From the NCBI RefSeq assembly GCF_026339875.1, contig NZ_JAPEPZ010000001.1, positions 9,238,001 to 9,302,000 of the forward strand: 64,000 nucleotides of DNA, in the 5' to 3' direction. This stretch comes from Streptomyces sp. NBC_01571. GTDB lineage: Bacteria > Actinomycetota > Actinomycetes > Streptomycetales > Streptomycetaceae. The notes under the pieces were generated by a model that saw only the letters and a list, made by a program, of their open reading frames with translations, did no database searches and was not told the origin of the DNA. Positions 16,761 to 25,701 of this stretch are shown here, in pieces. Each line of letters starts with the position of its first letter. The stretch's first letter is position 1. The position numbers and the translations under genes are program-made.

Positions 16761-19682
16761 TCAGGACGTGAGGTAACAGTTCTTGCGCACGCCGGGCAAC
16801 GGATCCGTACCGAGTGCCGCGGTGGTGCAATGCGTGCCACCGGTGAACGACTTGTAGACGAAGCGGCCTCGTGCGCCGTAGGCGACGGTCTGCTGCCCGC
16901 TGAAGCCGCACGTGCCGTCTTCGGCGGAGCAAGCGGTGGCGTAACCAGGTGGGCCGCCCGCGGAGGTGTAGCAGGCCTTCGACTCGCCGGGGATCGGGTC
17001 GCCGAACGTGGCATCGGTGCACGGGGTGTCGCCGGTGGCCGTGATCATGGTGAACGCGCCGTAGGCGCCGTACATCACCGGCTGTCCCGCGACGGCCGGA
17101 CAAGTGCCGTTCTGGTCCGTGCACTTGGTCCAGCCGCCGGACGGCCCTCCGGCGGGCGGCAGGTAGCAGGACTTGGCGACGCCGTCGACGGGATCGCCGA
17201 AGTGGGCGTTGGTGCAGGCGACGGAACCGTTGGTGACCTGGTGGGCGAAGTTGCCGTTGGCGCCGTACGCCATGTCACGGTTGTAGCCGGGAACGGAACA
17301 GGTGCCGTTCTCGGCGGAGCAGAGGGTATATCCAGGAGGGCCGCCGACGTCGGCGACGTAGCAGGACTTGACGAGATTCGACGCGGGATCGCCGTCGAAG
17401 GAGGCGTTGGTGCAGGTGATGCGGTCGGTCGCCGTCCTGTACGTGTAGGCCCCCGCTCCGTAGGCCACCGCGCGGGTGCCGCTGAAGGCGCAGGTGCCGC
17501 CCTCGCCCGCGCACCGGGTGAAGCCCGCGCGCAGGGCACCGGTACCCGGCTCGGCAGGCGCGGAAGGATTGCCCAGTCCTGTGCCGGTCACGGTGTAACT
17601 GCCCGGAGCGACACCGGTGAGGTAGACGTAGGCGTCGTCCTGGTTCGCGCCGGTGACACCGCCGGTGGGCGTGAAGGTTCCGTTGCTCCAGACGACGTTG
17701 CCGTTCACGGACACCGATATGTTGCCGCCGCCGAACTTCGGGACGCCGATGCGACCGGTGGTGCCGGCCGGGCTGGTGAGGTGTGCCGCATACGTACCGG
17801 CTGCAGGATCACGGGACCAGGAGGCGTCGACGGCGCCCTGCGGCATGGTGATGCGGCCTTGGGCGCTGGTCAGATCGCCTGCGTGCGGAACGAAGCGGTA
17901 CGCGCCGGCCGCCGACTCCGGTGCGGTGCCCAGCACGTCGAAGGTGAGCGTGGAGGTGGGCGCGGTGGACCAGCCGTGGGCCAGGCTCATGAAGGAACCG
18001 CCGTAGGCGAGGCCGCCGTCGGCCTCGACGCCCTCCCAGAAGGTGCTCCTGGTACCGATGTCACTGTTCAGCATGTGGCCCCAGGTGCGGCGGACCTGCG
18101 CCAGCGCGCTGTAGTCGTCATTGGCGGTGAAGCGGGCGTTCAGCTCCATCCCGCCCGCGAAGGGCGACACGTTGCCGCCCCACTCGGGGGTGGTCGGACC
18201 GTACGCGCCCCATCGTGTCCCGAGCCCGGTGATGATGCTCCGCGACTTCGCCGTGGAGTCGGTGAGCCCGTACCAGACGGCGAGCGAATTACCGTCCTGG
18301 GGGTACATCCCGCTGGTGGGGTTGTCCTTGTACATCCCCTTCGAGGCGTCCCACAGACGGGAGTTGGCCGAGGCCTTGAGCGCGGCCGCCTTGCCGGTCC
18401 AGCTCGCGGCGAGCGCGCTGTCGCCTTCGACCGTGGCCAGGGTGGCACCGGCCTTGAGCGCCGCGTACAGCAGCGCGTTGGCCGAGACGTTCTCACCGCC
18501 CTGGCCGACCCGGGCCCAGTCCTGGGTGCGGGTCACGTTGAGCAGGTTGTTGCCGTCGATCTTGTTGTTGATGAAGGCCATCCCGCGCTTGTAATCGGCC
18601 CACTCGGAGTCCAGCCAGGCCCGGTCGGCCGAGTAGGTGTAGTACGTGGCCGTGCCCAGCAGCGTCCAGATGTGGTAGGTGTCCGAGCCGGTGAGGTTGA
18701 ACGGCGGGCCCGACCAGGGGATTTCGCCCTCCGCGGACTGCGCGTTGTACATCGTGGTGAGCGCGTTGCGGGTCGAGGTGAGGTCGTTGGAGTACGCGTA
18801 CTGCGTGGGCACGGCGATACCCAGGTCACCGGGCCACACCGTGCGGTCGCGCTTGGCCCCGTCGACCAGGACGGAGTCACCCACCCCGACGGTGGCGCCG
18901 TTGTCCCACTCCGAGGCCGGCGGGGGCCAGGCGCGGCCCTGGTTGGACGCGATCGTGTTGAGCTGCACCGTGTACGCCCCCGCGTACCAGATACGGTTCA
19001 GCAGGTCGTCACTGGAGAGGAAGTAGTTGGCGTAGTCGGCCGGGACGGCTTTTCCCGGTGCCGCGGTGAAGTCGAGGCTGACGCCCGTGAGGTCCACCCA
19101 GCCCGAGGCGTCGAGGAAGACTGTCAGGTAGCGGAAGCCGCCACGCAGTCTCGCGGTGGGCATCGTGTACGTGCCGTTGGCGGGTGCCGTGGTGTAGAGA
19201 GCCCCGTCCTCGCCGTCGCGGCCGCTGCTCCGGTCGCTGTTGGTGCCCGCGTAAAGGGACGACTCACTGAAGGCCAGGCCCACTCGGCGGCCACTGCCGC
19301 TGGTACTGCCGAAGGACAACGTCGCCAGGCCGGCGACCTCCTTGCCGAAGTCGAGGGTGATGGCCGACTGCGACCCGGAGATGCGCGTCGGCTGCCCGCT
19401 GAGGACGTTCTGCGGGTTCGCGACGTTGCCGGACGTGGAGTGCACGGCGGTCGGCTTGAGGGTGCGTGAGGTCGGCGAGTAGTTCAGGGCGTCAGAATCC
19501 GTCAGGGGCACGGCCGTTGCTGTTGCCGACGCTGCCACGGATGGGGGAGGGGAGGCGCCGGCGGCTGGCGCGGTGACCGCGGTGACCGCGGTGACCGCGG
19601 CGGTCACGGTCACGGCCACGGCCAGGCCGAGTAAGCGCCCTGGACCGGGCGATCGGTTCAGTGGGGGACGGACGCGGCGCAT
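16761..19682 (-). CDS. Secreted alpha-L-rhamnosidase with four C-terminal Cys-rich repeats
   Basis: A 973-residue exported glycoside hydrolase. Signal peptide about 1-42 (GLAVAVTVTAAVTAVTAVTAPAAGA). Residues about 60-240 look like a beta-sandwich carbohydrate-binding region; about 250-620 is the (alpha/alpha)6 bacterial rhamnosidase core, recognised by VLVDGAKRDRTVWPGDLGI and FWEGVEADGGLAYGGSF; a beta-sandwich follows. From about 720 to the end come four tandem units of 60-66 residues, each with four conserved Cys (pattern C-x5-7-C ... C-T-x-A ... K-x-C-Y), probably a wall- or sugar-binding module. RBS gggagg precedes the ATG. A LacI-type palindrome lies 38 bp upstream, linking it to the rhamnose locus at 50-61 kb. 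Confidence 0.87.
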   Translation of the reverse strand: MRRVRPPLNRSPGPGRLLGLAVAVTVTAAVTAVTAVTAPAAGASPPPSVAASATATAVPLTDSDALNYSPTSRTLKPTAVHSTSGNVANPQNVLSGQPTRISGSQSAITLDFGKEVAGLATLSFGSTSGSGRRVGLAFSESSLYAGTNSDRSSGRDGEDGALYTTAPANGTYTMPTARLRGGFRYLTVFLDASGWVDLTGVSLDFTAAPGKAVPADYANYFLSSDDLLNRIWYAGAYTVQLNTIASNQGRAWPPPASEWDNGATVGVGDSVLVDGAKRDRTVWPGDLGIAVPTQYAYSNDLTSTRNALTTMYNAQSAEGEIPWSGPPFNLTGSDTYHIWTLLGTATYYTYSADRAWLDSEWADYKRGMAFINNKIDGNNLLNVTRTQDWARVGQGGENVSANALLYAALKAGATLATVEGDSALAASWTGKAAALKASANSRLWDASKGMYKDNPTSGMYPQDGNSLAVWYGLTDSTAKSRSIITGLGTRWGAYGPTTPEWGGNVSPFAGGMELNARFTANDDYSALAQVRRTWGHMLNSDIGTRSTFWEGVEADGGLAYGGSFMSLAHGWSTAPTSTLTFDVLGTAPESAAGAYRFVPHAGDLTSAQGRITMPQGAVDASWSRDPAAGTYAAHLTSPAGTTGRIGVPKFGGGNISVSVNGNVVWSNGTFTPTGGVTGANQDDAYVYLTGVAPGSYTVTGTGLGNPSAPAEPGTGALRAGFTRCAGEGGTCAFSGTRAVAYGAGAYTYRTATDRITCTNASFDGDPASNLVKSCYVADVGGPPGYTLCSAENGTCSVPGYNRDMAYGANGNFAHQVTNGSVACTNAHFGDPVDGVAKSCYLPPAGGPSGGWTKCTDQNGTCPAVAGQPVMYGAYGAFTMITATGDTPCTDATFGDPIPGESKACYTSAGGPPGYATACSAEDGTCGFSGQQTVAYGARGRFVYKSFTGGTHCTTAALGTDPLPGVRKNCYLTS

Positions 19683-20005
19683 GGGGACCTCCCGGATCGG
19701 GGGTGGGAACGGCGGCGTGTTTGAATCGATTCAAATCGTTTGCCTGCGAAGGGCGCGACTGCTGGAGCGGTGTGGTGTGCAGGGTGCCTCGCCGAAGGTG
19801 CACCGATGATGGGCGCCGGGAAACGGAGTGTCAATCGATGGCGCTCGCCGTGAACTCCCGCGGGATACGGCGGGTTTGAAGCATTGACAGGGTCCCGCCA
19901 AGCCGTTTCACTTTTCGGAGGCAGGTATGGACCAATGCTCGATTCCTGGCGGGCGCATCGGGGCTGTCGACTGACGACGCGCCCGCTGACGGCGACTTCA
20001 TCACG
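19683..20005. other. Divergent control region of two glycosidase genes
   Basis: 323 bp between divergent genes. It contains the LacI-type palindrome at 19720-19735. Toward the GH76 gene there is a TTGACA at 19884-19889 followed 17 bp later by TTCACT, a weak housekeeping-type promoter candidate. No other feature was seen. Confidence 0.4.
19720..19735. promoter_or_regulatory. LacI-type operator before the rhamnosidase gene
   Basis: TTTGAATCGATTCAAA is a perfect 16-bp palindrome with the CG centre and TGAA/TTCA arms typical of LacI-family sites. It is 38 bp upstream of the rhamnosidase start. It shares TGAAnCGATTCA with the site in front of rhaI (54886-54901). Confidence 0.6.
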
Positions 20006-21952
20006 GTGAGATCGAGGCGGGTTACGGTGCACTTGGGAAGCTCCGACATCGTTGTCAGGCCTTCACGGCCACTCACTTACCTGATGGCGGTCCTCCTTGC
20101 GGCCCTCGGGCTGGACCTGGGGGCGACGCCAGCGGCCGCCGCCGGCCCGGTGTGCGTCCTGGCCTGTGACACCCAGGATCCTTCCCTGGCCCACCAGGAG
20201 AGCTTTCCGGTGCCGAACAAGGACCTCAACGGCCGTCGTCTCGAACTGCACGTGTCCGACGCCGACGACATGGCGTGGGCCAGCATCGACAACGGCGTGA
20301 CGGGCGACTCGGTGTGGCTGGACCGCTCCTGGGACGGCGGCGCCACCTGGGAAGGACTGCTGGGCAAGGCCGCCGTCCCGGCCACCTGGACCGGCACCAG
20401 AACGCTGATGTACAACATCACCGACCCCCGCAACCACAGGCGCGGGCTGGTCCGGGCCTGTGGGGACGCCGCCGCCGTCGGCTGCACGAACTGGGTCTAC
20501 CCCACCGTCTGCGACACGCTCTGTGACGGTACCGACGCCGGCCAGGCGGCCGGTGACGACCAGCCGGTGCCGTCGACCACCCTCTACGGTCGCACGATCC
20601 GGCTGCATGTCGACCAGCGGAACTCCATGGCCTGGGCCGGCATCGACACCGGGGGCGCGGGCGACGAGGTCTGGCTCGACCGCTCCTGGGACGGCGGCTC
20701 GACCTGGCCGGACGGTTCCTCCCTCGGCCGCACCGGCATCCTGTCCGGAGCGACCGGCACCCGTACCGCGATGTACGCCACGCGCGACCCCCGCGGCCGG
20801 CTCTACGGCGGCGCGGTGCGCGCCTGCGGCCGCGAAGCCGGCCACCAGGAGGGCAGGTGCACCGCATGGGTCAGGCCCGCGCCGACCAGAGCGCGCGCGG
20901 CAGCGGACGCGCTGATGGCCTCGTACGACCCCTACAACGGCTGGTGGCCGAGCAGTTGGTGGAACTCCGCCGCCACCCTCACCTCCCTCGTCGACTTCGC
21001 CAGGACCACCGGCACGCACGACTACGACTGGGTTATCGCGCGCACCTTCGACCAGAACAAGGGCACCTTCGCCGCCGGAGTGCGCAGCTCGGACGCGATC
21101 GAGGGCGACTTCATCAGCCGTGCCATCGACGACTCGGGCTGGTGGGCCATCGCCTGGCTCGACGCGTACGACTACACCCGCGACTCCCGCTATCTCAACG
21201 AGGCGACCACCATCGCCCAGTACGTCCAGCGGTACTGGGACACCGGCACCTGCGGCGGTGGCGTGTGGTGGGACCGCGAGCGCACCTACAAGAACGCGGT
21301 GACCAACGGGCAGTACCTCTGGCTGACCACGGCGCTGCATCAGCGCATCCCGGGCGACACCGTATGGCTCCAGCGGGCGAGGACGGCCGCGGCCTGGTAC
21401 AGGTCCAGCGGGCTGATCAATTCGTCGGGGCTGGTGAACGACGGACTGACCTCGGCCTGCGCCAACAACGGCAGCACCGTGTGGAGTTACAACCAGGGAC
21501 TGGCCATCGGCGGCTTCACCGAGCTGTGGAAGGCGACCGGCGACGCCTCGCTGCTGACCACCGCGCGGACCCTGGCCGACGCCGCGATCAAGAGCTCGAC
21601 GCTGACCAGCGGCGGAGTGCTCACCGAATCCTGCGACGTGGGCTCGGCGTCCTGCGACGACAACCAGAAGCAGTTCAAGGGCATCTTCATGCGGCACTTC
21701 GCCGACCTCGCGGGGGCCACCGCCTCCAGCGCCTACCAGAGCTACGTCCACAAGCAGTCGGACACACTGTGGGCGCAGGACCGCAGCTCCCTCAACACCT
21801 TCGGCGAACGCTGGGCCGGCACCAACCCCAACCAGACCGACTGGCGTACCCAGGCCAGCGCCCTCGGCGCGCTCACCGCCGCCACCGACCCCGCCCTCGC
21901 TCACGGCGACGCCCGGTCGCGCGTGTCGCCGCGGGGAAGGGCGGCGCGCTAA
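20006..21952 (+). CDS. Secreted glycoside hydrolase family 76-type enzyme
   Basis: A 648-residue exported protein. A hydrophobic segment at 27-45 (LMAVLLAALGLDLGATPAAAAG) is the signal peptide. Residues about 50-170 and 170-290 are two copies of one module (both contain VWLDRSWDGGxTW and end in a C..W-V-x-P segment). The C-terminal 350 residues match GH76 alpha-1,6-mannanase-type (alpha/alpha)6 barrels, with the catalytic Asp pair in AIDDSGWWAIAWLDAY. It likely attacks alpha-mannan or a related polymer. The annotated GTG start places 26 residues before the signal helix; a start nearer 20050 is possible. It overlaps the convergent SDR gene by 4 bp. Confidence 0.85.
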   Translation: MRSRRVTVHLGSSDIVVRPSRPLTYLMAVLLAALGLDLGATPAAAAGPVCVLACDTQDPSLAHQESFPVPNKDLNGRRLELHVSDADDMAWASIDNGVTGDSVWLDRSWDGGATWEGLLGKAAVPATWTGTRTLMYNITDPRNHRRGLVRACGDAAAVGCTNWVYPTVCDTLCDGTDAGQAAGDDQPVPSTTLYGRTIRLHVDQRNSMAWAGIDTGGAGDEVWLDRSWDGGSTWPDGSSLGRTGILSGATGTRTAMYATRDPRGRLYGGAVRACGREAGHQEGRCTAWVRPAPTRARAAADALMASYDPYNGWWPSSWWNSAATLTSLVDFARTTGTHDYDWVIARTFDQNKGTFAAGVRSSDAIEGDFISRAIDDSGWWAIAWLDAYDYTRDSRYLNEATTIAQYVQRYWDTGTCGGGVWWDRERTYKNAVTNGQYLWLTTALHQRIPGDTVWLQRARTAAAWYRSSGLINSSGLVNDGLTSACANNGSTVWSYNQGLAIGGFTELWKATGDASLLTTARTLADAAIKSSTLTSGGVLTESCDVGSASCDDNQKQFKGIFMRHFADLAGATASSAYQSYVHKQSDTLWAQDRSSLNTFGERWAGTNPNQTDWRTQASALGALTAATDPALAHGDARSRVSPRGRAAR

Positions 21953-22752
21953 GCGAGACCACCGTTGCTCATCAGCAACTGGCCGTTGATCCACTCACCT
22001 TCCCGGGAGCACAGGAAGTCCACGAGGTGCGCGGTGTCCTGCGGAGTGCCCAGGCGGCCGAGCGGGGTGTGGCGGACGCAGTGCTCCCGGATCTCCTCGG
22101 ACATCCAGCCGGTGTCGACCGGCCCGGGGTTGACCACGTTCGCGGTCACGCCGAGGTGGGCGAGTTCGCGGGCGGCGGCCAGGGTGATTCGGTCCAGGGC
22201 TCCCTTGCTCGCTCCGTAGGGCAGGTTGCCGACGGTGTGGTCGCTGGTGAGGCCGACGATCCGACCGGTACCCGGGGTTGCGGCGAAGCGGCGTCCGAAC
22301 TCGCGGATGAGCAGCCAGGTGGCGCGCGCGTTGACGGCGAAGTGGCGGTCGAAACTCTCGACAGTGGTGTCGAGCAGACCGGAGTCGACCGACTCGCAGT
22401 GGCACATCACCAGAGCGGTGACACCCCCCAGCCGTTGTTCGACCTCGTCGAAGACGCGTACCGGGGTGCCCGGGTCGGCGAGGTCCGCCTCGATCGCCGC
22501 GGTGGACGCACCGAGTTCGGTCAGAGCTCGGCTGATCGTTTCGGTCGCGCCGGGCTCGCTGCCCCAGGCCATACGGTCGTCGTAGGGCGTCCAGTAGGTG
22601 AAGGCGACATCCCACCCTGAGGCCGCCAGCCGACGGCCGATGCCGGCGCCGATACCGGCGGTGCGCCCCACTCCGGTGACCAGGGCGAGCGGGCGAACGT
22701 CGGAAGGGGTCCGACCGCGGGCGGACTGGTCTTGATCGCTGCTCGACGTCAC
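21949..22752 (-). CDS. SDR family oxidoreductase
   Basis: A 267-residue short-chain dehydrogenase of the FabG-like kind. Motifs: LVTGVGRTAGIGAGIGRRLA (cofactor site, slightly expanded), SDHTVGNLPYGASKGALDR with catalytic Ser, Tyr and Lys, and the late NVVNPGPVDTGWM. The usual NNAG is replaced by MCHCESV, an unusual substitution also seen in a subgroup of actinomycete SDRs that often lie next to aminoglycoside-type genes; substrate unknown. It converges on the GH76 gene with a 4-bp overlap and no room for a terminator between them. No clear partner. Confidence 0.85.
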   Translation of the reverse strand: MTSSSDQDQSARGRTPSDVRPLALVTGVGRTAGIGAGIGRRLAASGWDVAFTYWTPYDDRMAWGSEPGATETISRALTELGASTAAIEADLADPGTPVRVFDEVEQRLGGVTALVMCHCESVDSGLLDTTVESFDRHFAVNARATWLLIREFGRRFAATPGTGRIVGLTSDHTVGNLPYGASKGALDRITLAAARELAHLGVTANVVNPGPVDTGWMSEEIREHCVRHTPLGRLGTPQDTAHLVDFLCSREGEWINGQLLMSNGGLA

Positions 22753-22979
22753 GGCCTGGGATCGTGCCCGACCGGAATCGAAGCGTCAATCGATTTCCCG
22801 GCACCGTGCCGGCCAGGACTCGTTCGTTGTCAGGGTGTTCCCTCCAAAGGATCACCGTCAACGCCACCTCCGCCGCGGACGCGCGCCCCGCACCGGTGGC
22901 GGTGACGCCTGAGCGAGAGAGGGGTGAACTCTTTTCCAGCAGCCTTCCTGACCTGGTGTCGCATCAAGACAATCACTTC

Positions 22980-23795
22980 ATGATCAGATCTTCCTTGAGG
23001 CCTCTGCGCTCGTTGATCCTCGGCTGCCTGTTGGGCGCCGGGCTGCTGCTGTCCCCGAACAGCGCCGTGGCTGCCACCACGGCCCCATCCGGAGGGACGC
23101 ACGCGCACGACGCGCACCGGACCTTCGCGCTACTGCAGATGAACGTGTGCTCCAGCGGATACGCAGGCTGCTACGCCAAGACCGAGTACCCGAAAGTCGT
23201 CGACGAGGTGGTGGGCCGCATCCGGGCCAACCACGTCGACGCGGTCACGCTCAACGAGGCGTGCAGTGGCGATGTCGCCACGATCGCGGAGCGCACCCGC
23301 TTCCACTACCGCTTCGCCACGGTGATCTACAACGGTGCCCCGCTGCCCTGCAAGTCGCCTGACGGAAGGGGCTTCTTCGGCAACGCGGTACTGACCAAGG
23401 AGGCGATCCGCGCATCCGAGGACGCGCCGTACTCCGTGTTCAGCGGAGTGGAGCAGCGACGCTGGCTCTGCGTGACGACAGCCCGCAAGCTGGACGTGTG
23501 CACCAGCCACCTCTCCACCGACGGCGAGGCGTCCGGCACCGCCAACTCGGTCCAGTGCGCCGAGTTGACCCGGGTGCTCGCCTCCCGTGGCCGGTCCACC
23601 GTCTTCGCCGGCGACGTCAACCGGCACGCCTCGTGCGCGCCTGAGAAGCAGTGGACGCTGACTGACACGGCCGCAACCCAGGCGCCCGGCATCCAGCACG
23701 TCTACGGCAATCTCGCCGCGCCGACGCTGGAGATCGAACCGACCACGTACACGGACCACGACGCGCTGGTGGTGCGCGCCAGGCTGCGCCACTGA
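22980..23795 (+). CDS. Secreted endonuclease/exonuclease/phosphatase-fold protein
   Basis: A 271-residue exported protein. Signal peptide at residues 1-31 (SLILGCLLGAGLLLSPNSAVAA). The rest matches the EEP (DNase I-like) metallo-fold: LLQMNVCSSG at the first strand, VDAVTLNEAC with the metal-binding Glu, VCTSHLSTDG with a catalytic His, VFAGDVNRHASC (GDxN), and the final TYTDHDALVVRARL with the His acting as base. Six or more Cys suggest disulfides. It may be an extracellular nuclease or sphingomyelinase-like phosphodiesterase. The ATG at 22980 is chosen because the signal peptide begins there; no strong ribosome binding site is visible. Confidence 0.87.
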   Translation: MIRSSLRPLRSLILGCLLGAGLLLSPNSAVAATTAPSGGTHAHDAHRTFALLQMNVCSSGYAGCYAKTEYPKVVDEVVGRIRANHVDAVTLNEACSGDVATIAERTRFHYRFATVIYNGAPLPCKSPDGRGFFGNAVLTKEAIRASEDAPYSVFSGVEQRRWLCVTTARKLDVCTSHLSTDGEASGTANSVQCAELTRVLASRGRSTVFAGDVNRHASCAPEKQWTLTDTAATQAPGIQHVYGNLAAPTLEIEPTTYTDHDALVVRARLRH

Positions 23796-23814
23796 TCTCC
23801 CATGGTTGACAGGT

Positions 23815-23834
23815 CCGGGGGCGTCGGCCCCCGG
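23815..23834. terminator. Terminator hairpin after the EEP gene
   Basis: Perfect 8-bp arms ccgggggc / gcccccgg with a 4-nt loop, 20 bp after the stop codon of the preceding gene. Confidence 0.7.
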
Positions 23835-23889
23835 CCCCACCCGTATCCATGTCCGGTGCCCGTGTTCGGGGCGGTGGTTAGAATGAGCC

Positions 23890-24342
23890 ATGAAATCGAA
23901 CTCCACGCATTCCGGGACAAGTTGGGACCGGCGGCGCGCAGTGTTTCTGGCTTCCCTGCTGAGTGCGGCGGCCCTCGGATGGACCGCGGTCGCACTGAGC
24001 GTGCACGCGACCGGCTCGACCGCACCGGACCCCGACAGCGTGACCGATGCTGACGTGGCCCGGCTCGGTGCTGCTCTGATGGCCGGCATCGCGGCGCTGG
24101 CCGCCGGACTGTGGTGGAGCCACTGGACGACCGTACGTCGGTCGGCGACCGGCGGAGGCTGGGCGCGGGGGGCATTCGCCGTCTCCGCCGTCCATTCGAT
24201 GTTCGTCGTACCGGTGATTGCGTTCGCCTCCTGGGACTGGAAGGTCCCCGCGATCGCGTTCACGTGCGCGGTGCTCGCCGGCGGTGTGCGGGAGGTCGCC
24301 GGGGTGACCGCACCCGCTACTGGGGTCGTCCGTCTGGGATGA
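23890..24342 (+). CDS. Small multi-pass membrane protein of unknown function
   Basis: A 150-residue protein with four predicted membrane spans (about 18-40, 60-80, 100-120 and 125-140) and a polar N-terminus. No family recognised; size and layout resemble many small actinomycete membrane proteins. The ATG is weakly supported by a preceding gaatgag. It lies directly before the scar region of truncated genes. Confidence 0.55.
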   Translation: MKSNSTHSGTSWDRRRAVFLASLLSAAALGWTAVALSVHATGSTAPDPDSVTDADVARLGAALMAGIAALAAGLWWSHWTTVRRSATGGGWARGAFAVSAVHSMFVVPVIAFASWDWKVPAIAFTCAVLAGGVREVAGVTAPATGVVRLG

Positions 24343-24399
24343 CGTCGTGGTGGGGCCGACGCGGCGCCGACGTGACGGGTGCAGTCGTTCCACGCCGGT

Positions 24400-24490
24400 A
24401 CGACGGCGGGCAGGCGCGGAAGATGTCGCCGGCGGAGACCGTCTGCTCCAGGACGACGTTGCCGGCCTGGTCGACGCGCCGCCGAGCTGT
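24400..24490 (-). pseudogene. Fragment of monomeric NADP isocitrate dehydrogenase
   Basis: On the minus strand about 24 codons read RRVDQAGNVVLEQTVSAG followed by DIFRAC (V and D codons at 24475-24470, Cys at 24412-24410). This matches a diagnostic stretch of the monomeric isocitrate dehydrogenase (the region VD-x-x-GNVLLEQxVxAGDIWRACQTKD), after which the similarity stops abruptly in both directions. It is too short to function and must be debris from a gene copy otherwise lost. Confidence 0.55.
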
Positions 24491-24632
24491 TGCTGGGCCG
24501 CGAGGCCCACGGATGCCGGCGTGTCCCTTCGGGCCATCGAGTCAGCCAACGAGGGCAGCGAGCCCGTTCACCCGGATCGCGGTGCCGGCGTACCGCCCCG
24601 GCGCCCGGCGGGTCCGGGCCGGACCGGGTGGG

Positions 24633-25280
24633 TCAGGAGTCCGCCGGCGGGGTCTCCCGGGCCTCGCCGAAGTCCCAGAGGCAGACGACGGTCCGGTCGC
24701 CCCCGGGAGACCGCACCGGCACGTTCACCTCGGAGAGGAACGAGGTGAGATAGGGCCGGCGCGCCGCCCAACGCTCGGCGAACCAGTCTCCCGCCTCGGG
24801 GCGCACCAGCAGCTCCGCCAGGGACGAACTGCGCAGTGCCAGCAGGTCACCCGGACGGGTGGTCAGACGGACGCAGCGCACCTGCTGGGCGGCGGCGGGC
24901 AGCCGCAGCCCGCGCTCGGCCACCGTCTCGCCGGGCGTGAACGCAATGGTCCAGGCTCCGTCGCGCAACAACATCAACGCGCCGTCACCGATCCCGAAGG
25001 CCACGTGTTCCCGCTGCCGGCTGTCTCCCAGGCGCGAGAGCAGCCCCGTCAGCGCCACCGCGATCGCGGCGTCGTCCGGCTCGCCGCCCGGCCCCTCCCC
25101 GCGCGTCACCAGCCCCATGGAGTGCGCCACTCCCTGCAGTGCCGTCCTCAGCAGCCCGGTCAGGTCGTCGTCCGATCCGGTCGGCCCGTAGAGCTGATGG
25201 CCCAGCGTGTCCCCGTAGCGGGCCACCTGCGCGGCGAGGTTGCGGCAGGCGCGGTCGGCCGCGGACTGCGACCAGCGCCC
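24633..25280 (-). pseudogene. PP2C-type protein phosphatase, 5' end missing
   Basis: The frame encodes about 210 residues from RWSQSAADRACRNLAAQVAR to the stop, with the PP2C-like features AIAVALTGLLS, VAFGIGDGALMLLRDGAW and TVVCLWDFGEA. The intact family begins 50-60 residues earlier, with strands carrying the first metal ligands; upstream of about 25280 this frame instead runs antisense through another truncated gene. No start codon with a ribosome binding site fits. It is therefore a 5'-truncated gene, probably inactive. In Streptomyces such phosphatases occur in conserved clusters with VWA and GTPase proteins, and part of such a GTPase is the adjoining fragment. Confidence 0.6.
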
Positions 25281-25701
25281 GCGCACCTCACTGGCCGTGC
25301 TGGTGCAGCGGGCCCTCGCCGAGCGCGACGGGCGGCTGACACCGCTGGTGCTGGTGTTCACGAAGTGCGACCGCCTCCCGTCCGCGGCGGGCGCGCCCGC
25401 ACCGCTGGACTCCCTGGTCGAACCCTTCGGGGACGTCATCGCGAAGGTCGCCGTCACCGAGAACCTGCGCGGCGCGGTCGCCCTGGTCGCCTGCGGCCGC
25501 GAGCCCGCGGGCGTGACGGTTCCGGTCCTGTGGATCCTGCATCACGCGATCGTGGGGCGCGGCCTCGCCCTGCGTGCCGCGCTGACCCCCGGGCGTCTGC
25601 TCGCACCGGCGGACAAGGCCGCCGAGTACGGACGCCTGGAACCCCTGTTCGCCCCCGCCGAACGACTGGTGACCCTGCTGTCCCACGTGCCCAGCTTCTG
25701 A
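25270..25701 (+). pseudogene. GTPase/ATP-binding protein, 5' end missing
   Basis: About 140 C-terminal residues of a P-loop GTPase: TSLAVLVQRALAERDGRL, then LVLVFTKCDRLP (a T/NKxD guanine-specificity motif), then a helical tail ending LLSHVPSF. The P-loop, switch regions and start are absent. The coding stretch begins exactly where the truncated PP2C gene on the other strand begins, so both lost their 5' ends in the same event. A start within the fragment would make a protein without the nucleotide phosphate site, so it is called a pseudogene. Confidence 0.6.

Noticed and set aside
16722..19469. 915-residue plus-strand frame opposite the rhamnosidase
   Set aside because: Val/Gly/Arg-rich composition typical of an antisense reading of high-GC coding DNA; the minus strand has the signal peptide and catalytic fold.
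21949..21952. Possible antisense regulation by the 4-bp overlap of convergent genes
   Set aside because: Short convergent overlaps are common and nothing further supports a regulatory role.
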